In this document: in pieces, positions 26,179 through 34,327 of the stretch
How positions within the stretch are numbered: position 1 is the stretch's first letter
Layout: every line of letters starts with the position of its first letter
Assembly: GCA_902774925.1 (NCBI GenBank)
Contig: CACYKE010000026.1
Span: forward strand, 1 to 61,131
DNA from: an uncultured Prevotellaceae bacterium
Lineage (GTDB): Bacteria; Bacteroidota; Bacteroidia; Bacteroidales; Bacteroidaceae
Length of the DNA: 61,131 bases
Reading direction: 5' to 3'
The notes under the pieces: generated by a model
Told to the model about the DNA's origin: nothing
Seen by the model: only the letters and a program-made list of their open reading frames with translations
The model's database searches: none
Program-made: the position numbers and the translations under genes

Positions 26179-28032
26179 CTATTTTAGTGTTTTGAGTCCT
26201 TCAATGAGTCGCGTGTTGTCCTTATGGTCGCGAACGGCAATGCGCATGTATTGCTTCTGTGGGTCGAGACCGGGCTTCAAACTACAGTCGCGTGTCAGGA
26301 TGTTGTGCTGTTTCAGCATATAGATCACAATCTCACTGGCTTTGTAGGGAGGCAGTACTTCGCAAAGGAAATAGTTCGCCTGCGTAGGCATCACGTGGAA
26401 GAAAGGTATCTGTTTTAGTTTCTCATAGAAGTCTGCACGCTCTTTGACGAACTTGTCACAAGCACGCTGATAGTCTTTCTCGTGCTTGTTGTATATTTGC
26501 ATGAAGAACTCGGCAAACGAGTTGAGGTTCCAGATACTCACCTCTTTCTTAATACGCGCGATGAGGTCTTTGTTAGCAGAGGCTAAAATGCCCAGACGCA
26601 AGCCTGGCACACCATAGCTCTTTGAAATGCTTTTCATGACTGCCATATGGGGATAAGCCTCCAGTATTTCGTCGCTTAGCAAAGAATTGTTGGCATAGTC
26701 ATCGCTGAAGTCCACAAAACTTTCATCGACCACCAGACGGATGCCTTTGTTTTCGCACCATTTGGCAAGACGTAGCACGTCATCCTTGGGGATGAAATTG
26801 CCCGAGGGGTTATCTGGGTTGATGACCATCAGTTGGCGGATGTCTTTATCGCCAAAAAATGTCATCAGGTCGTCGGCTGTATAGCGATAGTCCTCGTTTT
26901 GCGGTATGAAGGTCACTTGCTGGTCCTTGTCATATCGATTTGGATATTCCTCAAAGGTAGGACGGATGAAGCCTGTCTTGGCAGTTAGCTTTTGGCTTTT
27001 GGCTGTTAGCTTTTCTTCCATCAATACCTTGATAAGTTCCGCAGCACCGTTGCCAGGCACGATATAAGGCTCGCTGACGCCAAAACATTTGCTGGCAATC
27101 AGTGTGTTTACCTTCATGCCAGAAGGGTATTCCGTCAGCAGCGTGTCGAAGTTGGCACGCAGTTCGTCCTTCATCCTGCGACTGGGGAAGTAGGGGTTCA
27201 CCAAATAGCAGAAATCCAGCATCTGTGGGAATCGCCAGAAACCGCCATAGCGTCCGTAATATTTGCGAAGAACATCTTTTTCATCAGCAAACAACGCCTC
27301 AGCAATATCCAGATCCTGCTTGTCATCAATCTCGTACCACTTCTCCTGTCCGATAGGCAGGGCCTTCATGTCGTGATTGTTGAGCAGCGAGATGATGCGT
27401 AGCACGTTTTCGTAGTACTCGTTATTGCCCACAGCCTTGGTGTAGGCATCAAGGAAGGGCACGTATTTCTGTTGTGAAAACTGCTTACTGAGTTTATAGA
27501 TGTTGACCGTTTTGTAATACGAGTCGACGTCGTTGTAGTCGAAGGCGTCTTTCGAGATAAAATTGACGATGTTTTGTTCTTCGTCCAACCGCACCATCGT
27601 ACCATCCATCCACGTCTCGTATTTGGCGACGAGGGCAAGGTTGGGGTAGGGGTTGTCCACAATCATCGGGATCAAGCGTTCGCTGAAAATGAGGTCGCTC
27701 TCGATGAGTAGCGTGTCGTCCTCCTGCAACTTATCCTTGACAATAGCCAGCGAGTAGATATTGTTGGTCTTGTCGTAGACAGGATTCTCAGCGAATTGCA
27801 AATGGCAATTAGCAGTTAGCTGTTGGCCATATTGTGATGAAATATACTCGCGGAGTTCCTTGCCTTTATAACCCACTACGATGATGACGCGGTTGAGCTG
27901 TTGCTTGGCAAGCTGTCCCAGCAGACGGTCAATGAGTCGTATGCCATTTACAGGGACCATACATTTCGTATTGTCCTTCGTATAGTCGCCAAGCCTGCGA
28001 CCCATGCCTGCTGCTAAGATAATTGCCTGCAT
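26179..28032 (-). CDS. Nucleotidyltransferase-PLP aminotransferase/decarboxylase fusion
   Basis: 617 residues. Residues 1-240 are a sugar/choline-phosphate nucleotidyltransferase of the LicC type: MQAIILAAGMGRRLGDYTKDNTKCMVPVNG, IESDLIFSERL, EKWYEIDDKQDLDIAE. Residues 255-617 are a HisC/CobD-like fold-type-I PLP enzyme: VPGNGAAELIKVL, NPDNPSG (405-411), VVDESFVDF and the Schiff-base Lys 471 in SISKSYGVPGLRLG. CobD relatives decarboxylate phosphothreonine or phosphoserine, so one polypeptide might make an amino-alcohol phosphate and activate it with CTP; that is a hypothesis. Both domains carry heptamer-encoded inserts (near residues 70-80 and 341-352). Cotranscribed with metG (upstream) and the cyclodeaminase (downstream). 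Confidence 0.85.
   Translation of the reverse strand: MQAIILAAGMGRRLGDYTKDNTKCMVPVNGIRLIDRLLGQLAKQQLNRVIIVVGYKGKELREYISSQYGQQLTANCHLQFAENPVYDKTNNIYSLAIVKDKLQEDDTLLIESDLIFSERLIPMIVDNPYPNLALVAKYETWMDGTMVRLDEEQNIVNFISKDAFDYNDVDSYYKTVNIYKLSKQFSQQKYVPFLDAYTKAVGNNEYYENVLRIISLLNNHDMKALPIGQEKWYEIDDKQDLDIAEALFADEKDVLRKYYGRYGGFWRFPQMLDFCYLVNPYFPSRRMKDELRANFDTLLTEYPSGMKVNTLIASKCFGVSEPYIVPGNGAAELIKVLMEEKLTAKSQKLTAKTGFIRPTFEEYPNRYDKDQQVTFIPQNEDYRYTADDLMTFFGDKDIRQLMVINPDNPSGNFIPKDDVLRLAKWCENKGIRLVVDESFVDFSDDYANNSLLSDEILEAYPHMAVMKSISKSYGVPGLRLGILASANKDLIARIKKEVSIWNLNSFAEFFMQIYNKHEKDYQRACDKFVKERADFYEKLKQIPFFHVMPTQANYFLCEVLPPYKASEIVIYMLKQHNILTRDCSLKPGLDPQKQYMRIAVRDHKDNTRLIEGLKTLK
26980..27014 (-). repeat. Heptamer array inside the fusion gene (PLP domain)
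   Basis: Five units on the plus strand: GGCAGTT, AGCTTTT, GGCTTTT, GGCTGTT, AGCTTTT. Translated on the minus strand it gives the low-complexity loop KLTAKSQKLTAK. Confidence 0.8.
27794..27828 (-). repeat. Heptamer array inside the fusion gene (nucleotidyltransferase domain)
   Basis: Five units on the plus strand: AATTGCA, AATGGCA, ATTAGCA, GTTAGCT, GTTGGCC. It encodes the QQLTANCHLQF stretch between GYKGKELREYISSQYG and AENPVYDKTNNIYS. Confidence 0.7.
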
Positions 28033-28034
28033 CT

Positions 28035-28062
28035 CTTTAACCTTTAACCATTAACCTTTAAC
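28035..28062 (-). repeat. Heptamer array between metG and the fusion gene
   Basis: Four units on the plus strand: CTTTAAC, CTTTAAC, CATTAAC, CTTTAAC. It forms almost the whole intercistronic gap and supplies the metG stop codon (complement of TTA 28058-28060). Confidence 0.8.
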
Positions 28063-30124
28063 CTACTTGGCTTCCGGGCTTTACGTCCTTCGTCGTGGTC
28101 ACCACGCTGAGGCTTTCGTCGGCATCGACGGCAGAGAGAATCATGCCCTGACTCTCGATGCCCATCATGTTGCGTGATGCGAAGTTGGCCACGAAAAGGA
28201 TGCGTTTGCCGATGAGCTCCTCAGGATTCTCGTAGAAAGCAGCGATACCCGAGCAGATGGTGCGGTCGACGCCAGAACCATCGTCGATGGTAAACTGCAG
28301 CAGCTTCTTCGACTTCTTCACCTTCTGGCAATCCTTCACCAAACCTACACGGATATCAAGCTTCTCGAACTCCTCGAAGCTGACGGTATCCTTGATGGGA
28401 GCAGCCTTGTACTGAGCAGCCTCGTTAGCCTTCTTGGTCTCAGCCAACTTGTCGAGCTGCTTCTGGATGACATCGTCCTCAATCTTCTCGAACAGCAGGG
28501 CGGGTTCACCCAACTGGTGACCAGCCTTCAGCAGGTCAGTGCTGCCCAATTGTTCCCACTCAAACGACTCTAAGTTGAGCATATCGCGTAGTTTACGCGA
28601 CGAGAACGGCAGGAACGGCTCAAAGGCAATAGCCAGATTGGCTGTCAGCTGCAGACAGATGTTCAGAATAGTCTCGCAACGCTTCTGGTCAGTCTTCCAA
28701 ACCTTCCAAGGCTCACACTCGGTAATATAGCGGTTGCCGATACGTGCCAGGTTCATGGCCTCGAACTGAGCATCGCGGAACTTAAATTGGTCGAGCAGAG
28801 CTTCCACCTTCTGCTTCACGTCCTTGAACTCCTCCAATGCCTGCTTGTCAACATCCAGCAGTTCGCCACAGGCAGGAACGACGCCGTCCCAGTATTTCTT
28901 GGTCAACTGCAGGGCACGATTCACGAAGTTACCATAGACAGCCACCAACTCGTTGTTGTTGCGGTCCTGGAAGTCCTTCCATGTGAAGTTGTTGTCCTTG
29001 GTCTCAGGAGCATTGGCAGTCAACACATAGCGCAACACATCCTGCTTGCCAGGCATATCCACGAGGTATTCGTGCAACCAGACAGCCCAGTTGCGTGAGG
29101 TGGAAATCTTGTCGTTCTCCAAATTCAGGAACTCGTTAGATGGCACGTTGTCAGGCATGATATACTTGCCGTGGGCCTTCATCATGACAGGGAAGATGAT
29201 GCAGTGGAACACGATGTTGTCCTTGCCGATGAAGTGCACCAGACGGGTGTCCTCATCCTGCCACCACTTCTGCCACGAACCCCATTTCTCAGGTTCCTTG
29301 GCGCACAACTCTACCGTGTTCGATACATAACCGATGGGGGCGTCGAACCACACATAGAGCACTTTTCCTTCCGCACCCTCAACAGGTACGGGGATACCCC
29401 AGTTCAGGTCGCGCGTCATAGCACGAGGCTGCAGGTCCATCTCCAACCAGCTCTTGCACTGGCCATAGACATTGGGGCGCCACTCCTTGTGACCCTCCAG
29501 AATCCACTCCTTCAGCCACTCCTGATACTCGTTCAGGGGCAGATACCAGTTCTTGGTGCTTTTCATCACAGGTGTAGAGCCGCTGATGGTTGACTTTGGA
29601 TTGATGAGTTCCGTAGGACTCAGGTCGCGGCCACACTTCTCGCACTGGTCACCGTATGCACCCTCGTTGTGGCAGTGGGGGCACTCGCCCGTCACATAGC
29701 GGTCAGCCAGGAACTGCTTAGCCTCCTCGTCGTACAACTGCTCGGTGGTCTCCTCCACCAACTTGCCCTCGTCATACAGTTTGCGGAACCACTCGGCGGC
29801 AAACTTGTGATGCGTATCGCTGGTGGTGCGACTGTAGATGTCAAACGAGATACCGAACTCCTCGAACGAGTCCTTAATCATCTTGTGATAACGGTCCACG
29901 ACGTCCTGCGGGGTGATACCCTCCTTGCGGGCACGGACGGTGATGGGTACACCATGTTCGTCACTTCCACCAATAAACATCACGTCCTCCTTCTTCAGAC
30001 GCAGGTAGCGCACGTAGATATCGGCAGGAATATAGACACCTGCCAAGTGACCAATATGTACACCGCCATTTGCGTAGGGCAGTGCCGAGGTCACCGTTGT
30101 TCTTTTGAATTTCTTTTCTGCCAT
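28058..30124 (-). CDS. metG: Methionyl-tRNA synthetase
   Basis: 688 residues. Charges tRNA-Met. HIGH motif at 23-26 ([14 protein letters not shown]), [12 protein letters not shown], a zinc knuckle in the connective peptide ([18 protein letters not shown]), [12 protein letters not shown], and a KMSKS-type loop KISTSR ([13 protein letters not shown]). The C-terminal OB-fold tRNA-binding/dimerisation domain ([34 protein letters not shown] ... [11 protein letters not shown]) is fused, as in many Bacteroidota. The last two codons and the stop come from a heptamer array. Heads an operon with the fusion and cyclodeaminase genes. Confidence 0.97.
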   Translation of the reverse strand: MAEKKFKRTTVTSALPYANGGVHIGHLAGVYIPADIYVRYLRLKKEDVMFIGGSDEHGVPITVRARKEGITPQDVVDRYHKMIKDSFEEFGISFDIYSRTTSDTHHKFAAEWFRKLYDEGKLVEETTEQLYDEEAKQFLADRYVTGECPHCHNEGAYGDQCEKCGRDLSPTELINPKSTISGSTPVMKSTKNWYLPLNEYQEWLKEWILEGHKEWRPNVYGQCKSWLEMDLQPRAMTRDLNWGIPVPVEGAEGKVLYVWFDAPIGYVSNTVELCAKEPEKWGSWQKWWQDEDTRLVHFIGKDNIVFHCIIFPVMMKAHGKYIMPDNVPSNEFLNLENDKISTSRNWAVWLHEYLVDMPGKQDVLRYVLTANAPETKDNNFTWKDFQDRNNNELVAVYGNFVNRALQLTKKYWDGVVPACGELLDVDKQALEEFKDVKQKVEALLDQFKFRDAQFEAMNLARIGNRYITECEPWKVWKTDQKRCETILNICLQLTANLAIAFEPFLPFSSRKLRDMLNLESFEWEQLGSTDLLKAGHQLGEPALLFEKIEDDVIQKQLDKLAETKKANEAAQYKAAPIKDTVSFEEFEKLDIRVGLVKDCQKVKKSKKLLQFTIDDGSGVDRTICSGIAAFYENPEELIGKRILFVANFASRNMMGIESQGMILSAVDADESLSVVTTTKDVKPGSQVG

Positions 30125-30152
30125 TTCCTTGCTCTTTTTTCAATTTTGCCTG

Positions 30153-30183
30153 CAAAATTACTAATTTTATTTCACATGACAAA
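30153..30183 (-). promoter_or_regulatory. metG promoter
   Basis: On the minus strand TTTG (complement of caaa 30180-30183), 19 bp, TAATTTTG (30153-30160); the ATG is at 30124. Confidence 0.6.
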
Positions 30184-30252
30184 AGAAACCTCTGAAAATA
30201 TGGTTTTAACGGTTATGACAACGATGTCTCGTATGGGGATAGGCCCGAAAAC

Positions 30253-30327
30253 GTAAACGATTTCGTGACTTTTAACAAGAATTATCGCGCTCGTGACATC
30301 AATGAGCGCGATTTTTTTGTATCTTTG
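30253..30327 (+). promoter_or_regulatory. Promoter and LacI-type operator of the pectinesterase gene
   Basis: GTAAACGATTTC (30253-30264) matches the palindrome GTAAACGTTTAC at 10 of 12 positions. The -7 box TATCTTTG is at 30320-30327; the -33 region (about 30296) is weak, as expected if an activator is needed. Confidence 0.5.
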
Positions 30328-30404
30328 CAGAACGATTCCGACTTGTGCGGGAGCGTGCAAACCTATACGCGAACATTATTTTATTAACATAAAACTTAAT
30401 TCGT

Positions 30405-33400
30405 ATGAAGAAACATTTACTAAGATTCAGTACGCTCTGCCTGCTGGCCATGATGGCTATTGTGGGACGGGCAGAAAGCATTACGGCTACGTGGGACTTC
30501 ACCAATGCTGACATTATGGAAGCTACAATGGCTTTCTCTGGCACAACGGAAGCTGGTGAAGTGGAAGCCATCGAGAAGAACGGCCTGAAGATGATCGTCG
30601 AGGCCAATGGTGCTTCATTCCGTAATAACGGCAACAGCATTCAGGTGGCCACAGGTGCTACGTTTAAGATTCCCGTAAAGAATGCCGGCGACCTCATCAC
30701 CGTCAACGGCTATCCCGATTTCTCTTATTATACCATTGCCGGCGGCGAGGAGCTGAAAAACGACAACACCTATAAGGCTAAGCGCAGCGACGCTGAGGCT
30801 GGCTATGTGGCTATTACTTCAACGAACAACAACAACTACTACAAGTCCATCTCCGTCACACAGTATGCCGAAGGACCCCAACTGACGGAAAAATCGATAT
30901 ACAGTACGGACTTTAACGACTGGGAGCCGGCAAAGGCAACAGATCCTGCTACCAATGTGGATAAGCAGACGAAATTCACCAATGAGACATTATCGTTCTC
31001 GCTGTTCCAGACACAGGTGCTGAGCACGGACGATACTAAGTTCCAGAATTACATCACTCTGCCGCACATGGCGCTGAGGGCTGAGAAGGGCGCTGGTTCT
31101 ACCATCACCACCACTCCATTAGCCAATATCACCAAGGTACGTTTCCTGCATGGTGCTACGGGTAGCAACCGAGGTTGGAAACTGGAGGTGAAAGGCGATG
31201 GCGATGAAGACTGGGTAGTCGTCTCCGATGCTGTGGCCAATCCTGCCGGTGGTTGCGAAGTAACCAAGGACATTAACAGGACGAACTGCCAGTTGCGGTT
31301 CTCGAATCTGGCAGACAGCCAGTATGCCTTCCTCTTCGAACTCGAGATATTCGGAATGGTAGACCTCTCTGGTGCTCCCATGCTTGGGTCGTTCAAGGCA
31401 AATGGCGAAACCTACGGTGCAGAAATCTTCGAGATGGGCAACGATGGGAACTATACTGCCAACATCGAACTGTTCAAGAGCGACGAGATGATTTCGGAAA
31501 GCAATCCCATTACAGATGTTACTGCCGATAACGGTGAGATTGGTACAGTGACTTACGCCGGTGATACCGATAACTGCAAGGTAACAATTCCTGTAACTGC
31601 CAGTGGACAGACGGTCAACTATGTTGCAAACTTCATCCGCAAGCCATTCTTCACGTTAAGCTATATGGACCTTGACGGTACTACCGTGCTGCAGACCCAG
31701 AGCGTGGAGAAAGACCGTGCCATCGGTGAGTTCGAATATGACATTAATAATGTGAAAGCCACGAAGGACGGCTACAAGGCCCGCGGCTGGTTCAAGACGG
31801 GCGTGCTGGGTGAGAAGTTCACCACTGCTGACGTTATCACTGCCGACACGAAGCTCTACGCCATCCAGACGGAGATAGAGGAGGCAAGCACCTATAAGAA
31901 GTATTTCTTCGACTTGGCCGACAAGTACTTCTATGCTGAAGACCATGAGGCATTTAACCCCGCTGGCGAGGGCTACTACTATCACGACGCACAGCACGGA
32001 TGGGCATTCAAGAATGGCAATACCGTCGACCTGCTGGTAGGTCCGAAGGCTACCATCACCGTGACACTCTGTCAGTATGGTTCCGGCACGGGCATCGTCG
32101 TGAAGAAGGGCGAAGAGACACTGGCTACGCTCGACGGCAAAGCTGATGGAGACGGCGGCACGGCTGTCTATAGCTACGAGGGTGAAGCTGGCACGCTGAC
32201 GCTCGAGATGCAGTGCGGCGGCGAGATGTACATCCACGCCATGAAGATTGTGAACACCGCCGAGGCAAGCTACGACAGCCAGGGCAACTGGTACTTCGTG
32301 AAAGCTGGCAACGCAAGCAGTCTCATCGACGCCATTGACGTTGTGAACGGCAAGAATGCTGCGAAGGATGCCGAGCGCGCCATCATCTTCCTGCCGGACG
32401 GCATCTACGACCTCGATGCTACCGTGAAGACGGCCATCACCGGTCATAACATCTCGATCGTCGGACAGTCGATGGACAATACCATCATCGTCACCAAGCC
32501 CGACCTCAGTGTTGAGGGTCTGGGCAAGGCCGACCTCTTTGACAACAGCGGTACGAACCTCTATCTGCAGGATCTGACGCTGCAGAACGCCCTTGACTAC
32601 TATGCTGCCTCTTCGGCCGGACGTGCTGCCGTGCTGCAGGATGCCGGTAACCGCACCATCGGTAAGAACGTGCGCATGCTGTCTTATCAGGATACCTACT
32701 ACAGCTCGAACAGCAGCCAGCAGGCTTACTGGGAGAACTGCGACATCCACGGTACCGTTGACTTCATCTGCGGTGGCGGTGACATCCGATTCCAGAAGAC
32801 TACCATCTCGCTGGAACCGCGTAAGACTGACGGCAAGGGCAGTCGCACCGTCGTTGCTCCTACCACAAAAACAGCGTTCGGCTATGTCTTTGACGGCTGT
32901 ACGGTGGTTGACCTCGCCGAGGGCAAGGGTGACTGGAACTTCGGTCGTACTTGGCAGAATGAGCCTATCACCGTCTATCTGAACACCACACTTGACGACA
33001 ATGCCAAGAACACCCTCATCGCCACCCGCTGGATTGAGAAGGGTATGAACAACACAGACCCGAAGACCTTCGGCGAATATGGCACGAAGGACGCTGCTGG
33101 CACCAACATCACGCCTGCAAGCAATATCATTAACTCTTATAGTGGCGCTTTCGAGACAATTCTCAGCGCCGAGCAGGCTGCTGCCTTTGCCTACGACAAG
33201 ATGTTCACCGACTGGGATCCTGCCGCTCTCGCTCTCCAGCTCGACGCTCCTGCCGACGCAAAGTATGCTGACGGCAAGGTAACCTTCGGCGTAGCTGACA
33301 ACGGTATGACCGGCGCAGCCATCTTCAAGAACGGCGAATTCGCAGGTATCTCCACTGATGGCAGTTTCGACATCACCATTGATCCTTCTCAGGACAAACT

Positions 33401-33596
33401 CACCATCCGTACAGCCAACATAATGGGTGGTCTTGGTCCCGAGGGTAAAGTGGCTACTACTACCACCGGCATTGATATGGTTAAGGGTGAAGGATTCAAG
33501 GCTAATGGTGAGTTCTACAACCTGAACGGCCAGCGCGTGGCTCAGCCCACGAAGGGCCTCTACATCATTAATGGTAATGTGGTCGTGATTAAGTAA
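30405..33596 (+). CDS. Multidomain secreted pectinesterase (CE8)
   Basis: Demethylates homogalacturonan so lyases can cut it. 1063 residues. A signal peptide (to about residue 24) is followed by beta-rich, probably glycan-binding modules (ITATWDFTNADIMEATMAF; a second related unit at about 490-620, YKKYFFDLADKYFYAEDHEAF), and a repeat-like domain near 430-480. The CE8 right-handed beta-helix occupies about 625-930: SYQDTYYSS with catalytic D763, GTVDFICGGG with D786, and FGRTWQ with R848. The C-terminus carries the tail YNLNGQRVAQPTKGLYIINGNVVVIK preceded by a heptamer array. First gene of the pectin region. Confidence 0.92.
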   Translation: MKKHLLRFSTLCLLAMMAIVGRAESITATWDFTNADIMEATMAFSGTTEAGEVEAIEKNGLKMIVEANGASFRNNGNSIQVATGATFKIPVKNAGDLITVNGYPDFSYYTIAGGEELKNDNTYKAKRSDAEAGYVAITSTNNNNYYKSISVTQYAEGPQLTEKSIYSTDFNDWEPAKATDPATNVDKQTKFTNETLSFSLFQTQVLSTDDTKFQNYITLPHMALRAEKGAGSTITTTPLANITKVRFLHGATGSNRGWKLEVKGDGDEDWVVVSDAVANPAGGCEVTKDINRTNCQLRFSNLADSQYAFLFELEIFGMVDLSGAPMLGSFKANGETYGAEIFEMGNDGNYTANIELFKSDEMISESNPITDVTADNGEIGTVTYAGDTDNCKVTIPVTASGQTVNYVANFIRKPFFTLSYMDLDGTTVLQTQSVEKDRAIGEFEYDINNVKATKDGYKARGWFKTGVLGEKFTTADVITADTKLYAIQTEIEEASTYKKYFFDLADKYFYAEDHEAFNPAGEGYYYHDAQHGWAFKNGNTVDLLVGPKATITVTLCQYGSGTGIVVKKGEETLATLDGKADGDGGTAVYSYEGEAGTLTLEMQCGGEMYIHAMKIVNTAEASYDSQGNWYFVKAGNASSLIDAIDVVNGKNAAKDAERAIIFLPDGIYDLDATVKTAITGHNISIVGQSMDNTIIVTKPDLSVEGLGKADLFDNSGTNLYLQDLTLQNALDYYAASSAGRAAVLQDAGNRTIGKNVRMLSYQDTYYSSNSSQQAYWENCDIHGTVDFICGGGDIRFQKTTISLEPRKTDGKGSRTVVAPTTKTAFGYVFDGCTVVDLAEGKGDWNFGRTWQNEPITVYLNTTLDDNAKNTLIATRWIEKGMNNTDPKTFGEYGTKDAAGTNITPASNIINSYSGAFETILSAEQAAAFAYDKMFTDWDPAALALQLDAPADAKYADGKVTFGVADNGMTGAAIFKNGEFAGISTDGSFDITIDPSQDKLTIRTANIMGGLGPEGKVATTTTGIDMVKGEGFKANGEFYNLNGQRVAQPTKGLYIINGNVVVIK
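33478..33512 (+). repeat. Heptamer array in the tail linker of the pectinesterase
   Basis: Five units TGGTTAA, GGGTGAA, GGATTCA, AGGCTAA, TGGTGAG, encoding MVKGEGFKANGE just before FYNLNGQRV. Confidence 0.75.
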
Positions 33597-33623
33597 GCTC
33601 ACGGTCGTGACGAAACAAAAAAA

Positions 33624-33657
33624 GCAAGCTCGCATTACTGCGGGCTTGCCTTTTTTT
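33624..33657 (+). terminator. Rho-independent terminator of the pectinesterase gene
   Basis: GCAAGCTCGC / GCGGGCTTGC (33624-33633, 33640-33649; one G-T pair) followed by a T run. Confidence 0.85.
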
Positions 33658-33801
33658 ATCCGTCATACCTGCAAATTTTCCGCCCATAGCGCGAGCGAAA
33701 GGAACTAAGCGGGCGGTCGTTGGAAAGTAAACCGCCCGTTTACCGGTTGAGGATTAAAATCGGGGTTGACCGATCTTTTTGCTAAAGTTCTTTCAGAATT
33801 G
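33658..33801. other. Intergenic spacer with an inverted repeat
   Basis: No gene seen. GGGCGGT (33711-33717) pairs with ACCGCCC (33731-33737); GTAAAC (33727-33732) and GTTTAC (33738-33743) overlap this and form a second interrupted palindrome, possibly a regulatory site for the downstream promoter. Confidence 0.4.
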
Positions 33802-33833
33802 TTTGGTTGTTACCAAAATAATGTTTAACTTTG
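33802..33833 (+). promoter_or_regulatory. Promoter of the structured leader
   Basis: TTTG (33802-33805), 20 bp, TAACTTTG (33826-33833), a canonical pair. Transcription would start near 33838. Confidence 0.7.
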
Positions 33834-33835
33834 CA

Positions 33836-34327
33836 GTCGTCATATGTACGACTGCGAGTGTGCTCACGCTCGAAAGACTAGAACGAGTTCTGTCTTTGCT
33901 CGCTTAACCGCACACGTGACAGCGATATGGGTTTGCGCGCCTTGCGCCCTTGTTAAGAGGGCGGCGGGCGGCAAGAGGCAGAGGCCTCATAGCCCTTTTG
34001 GTGGAAAAAGAAGAGAAGCAAGTGCTTCGTCTTGTTCAGTGAAACCTAGGAAATTTCATTAACGCACAAGATGGACACGGTGGCTCCTCCCGCGTTTGGC
34101 GTGGGATTGTTGCATCACTGTATCTTTGCGTTATGGTTATCCTAGGACCTCACTGGAGAGATGTGGAACGAGCAACGATTCTGCGTCTTTTTTGTGTGTC
34201 AAATAATGTACGCGCGAGGGACCCTCCCCTGAGCAACCCCGTGAGGGTATTACCCCGGGCAACCGCCATCCTTAAAAAATAAAAAGGAAATAAGTAACAT
34301 TTATAATTAACTTAAACAATTTTCATT
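33836..34327 (+). ncRNA. Long structured leader or small RNA upstream of a cassette gene
   Basis: About 490 nt without a credible reading frame. It opens with consecutive hairpins: GTCGT/ACGAC (33836-33852), CGAGTGTG/CACGCTCG (33855-33872) and a long AAAGACTAGAAC/GTTCTGTCTTT stem (33873-33897). GAGGC/GCCTC (33975-33988) and GAGGG/CCCTC near 34213 follow. A second promoter-like pair (TTTG 34095-34098, TATCTTTG 34121-34128, slightly long spacing) lies inside. I do not recognise a known class: it lacks RNase P, tmRNA, SRP and common riboswitch motifs. Confidence 0.45.

Noticed and set aside
31656-33635. Long reading frame of about 659 codons on the minus strand opposite the pectinesterase
   Set aside because: It lies entirely opposite a gene with clear catalytic motifs. 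Its translation is Val/His/Leu-rich without domains, typical of an antisense shadow in this codon usage.
33836-34327. Known RNA (RNase P, tmRNA, SRP, 6S, cobalamin or TPP riboswitch)
   Set aside because: I looked for the characteristic conserved segments of these and found none, so the region is listed only as an unassigned structured leader.
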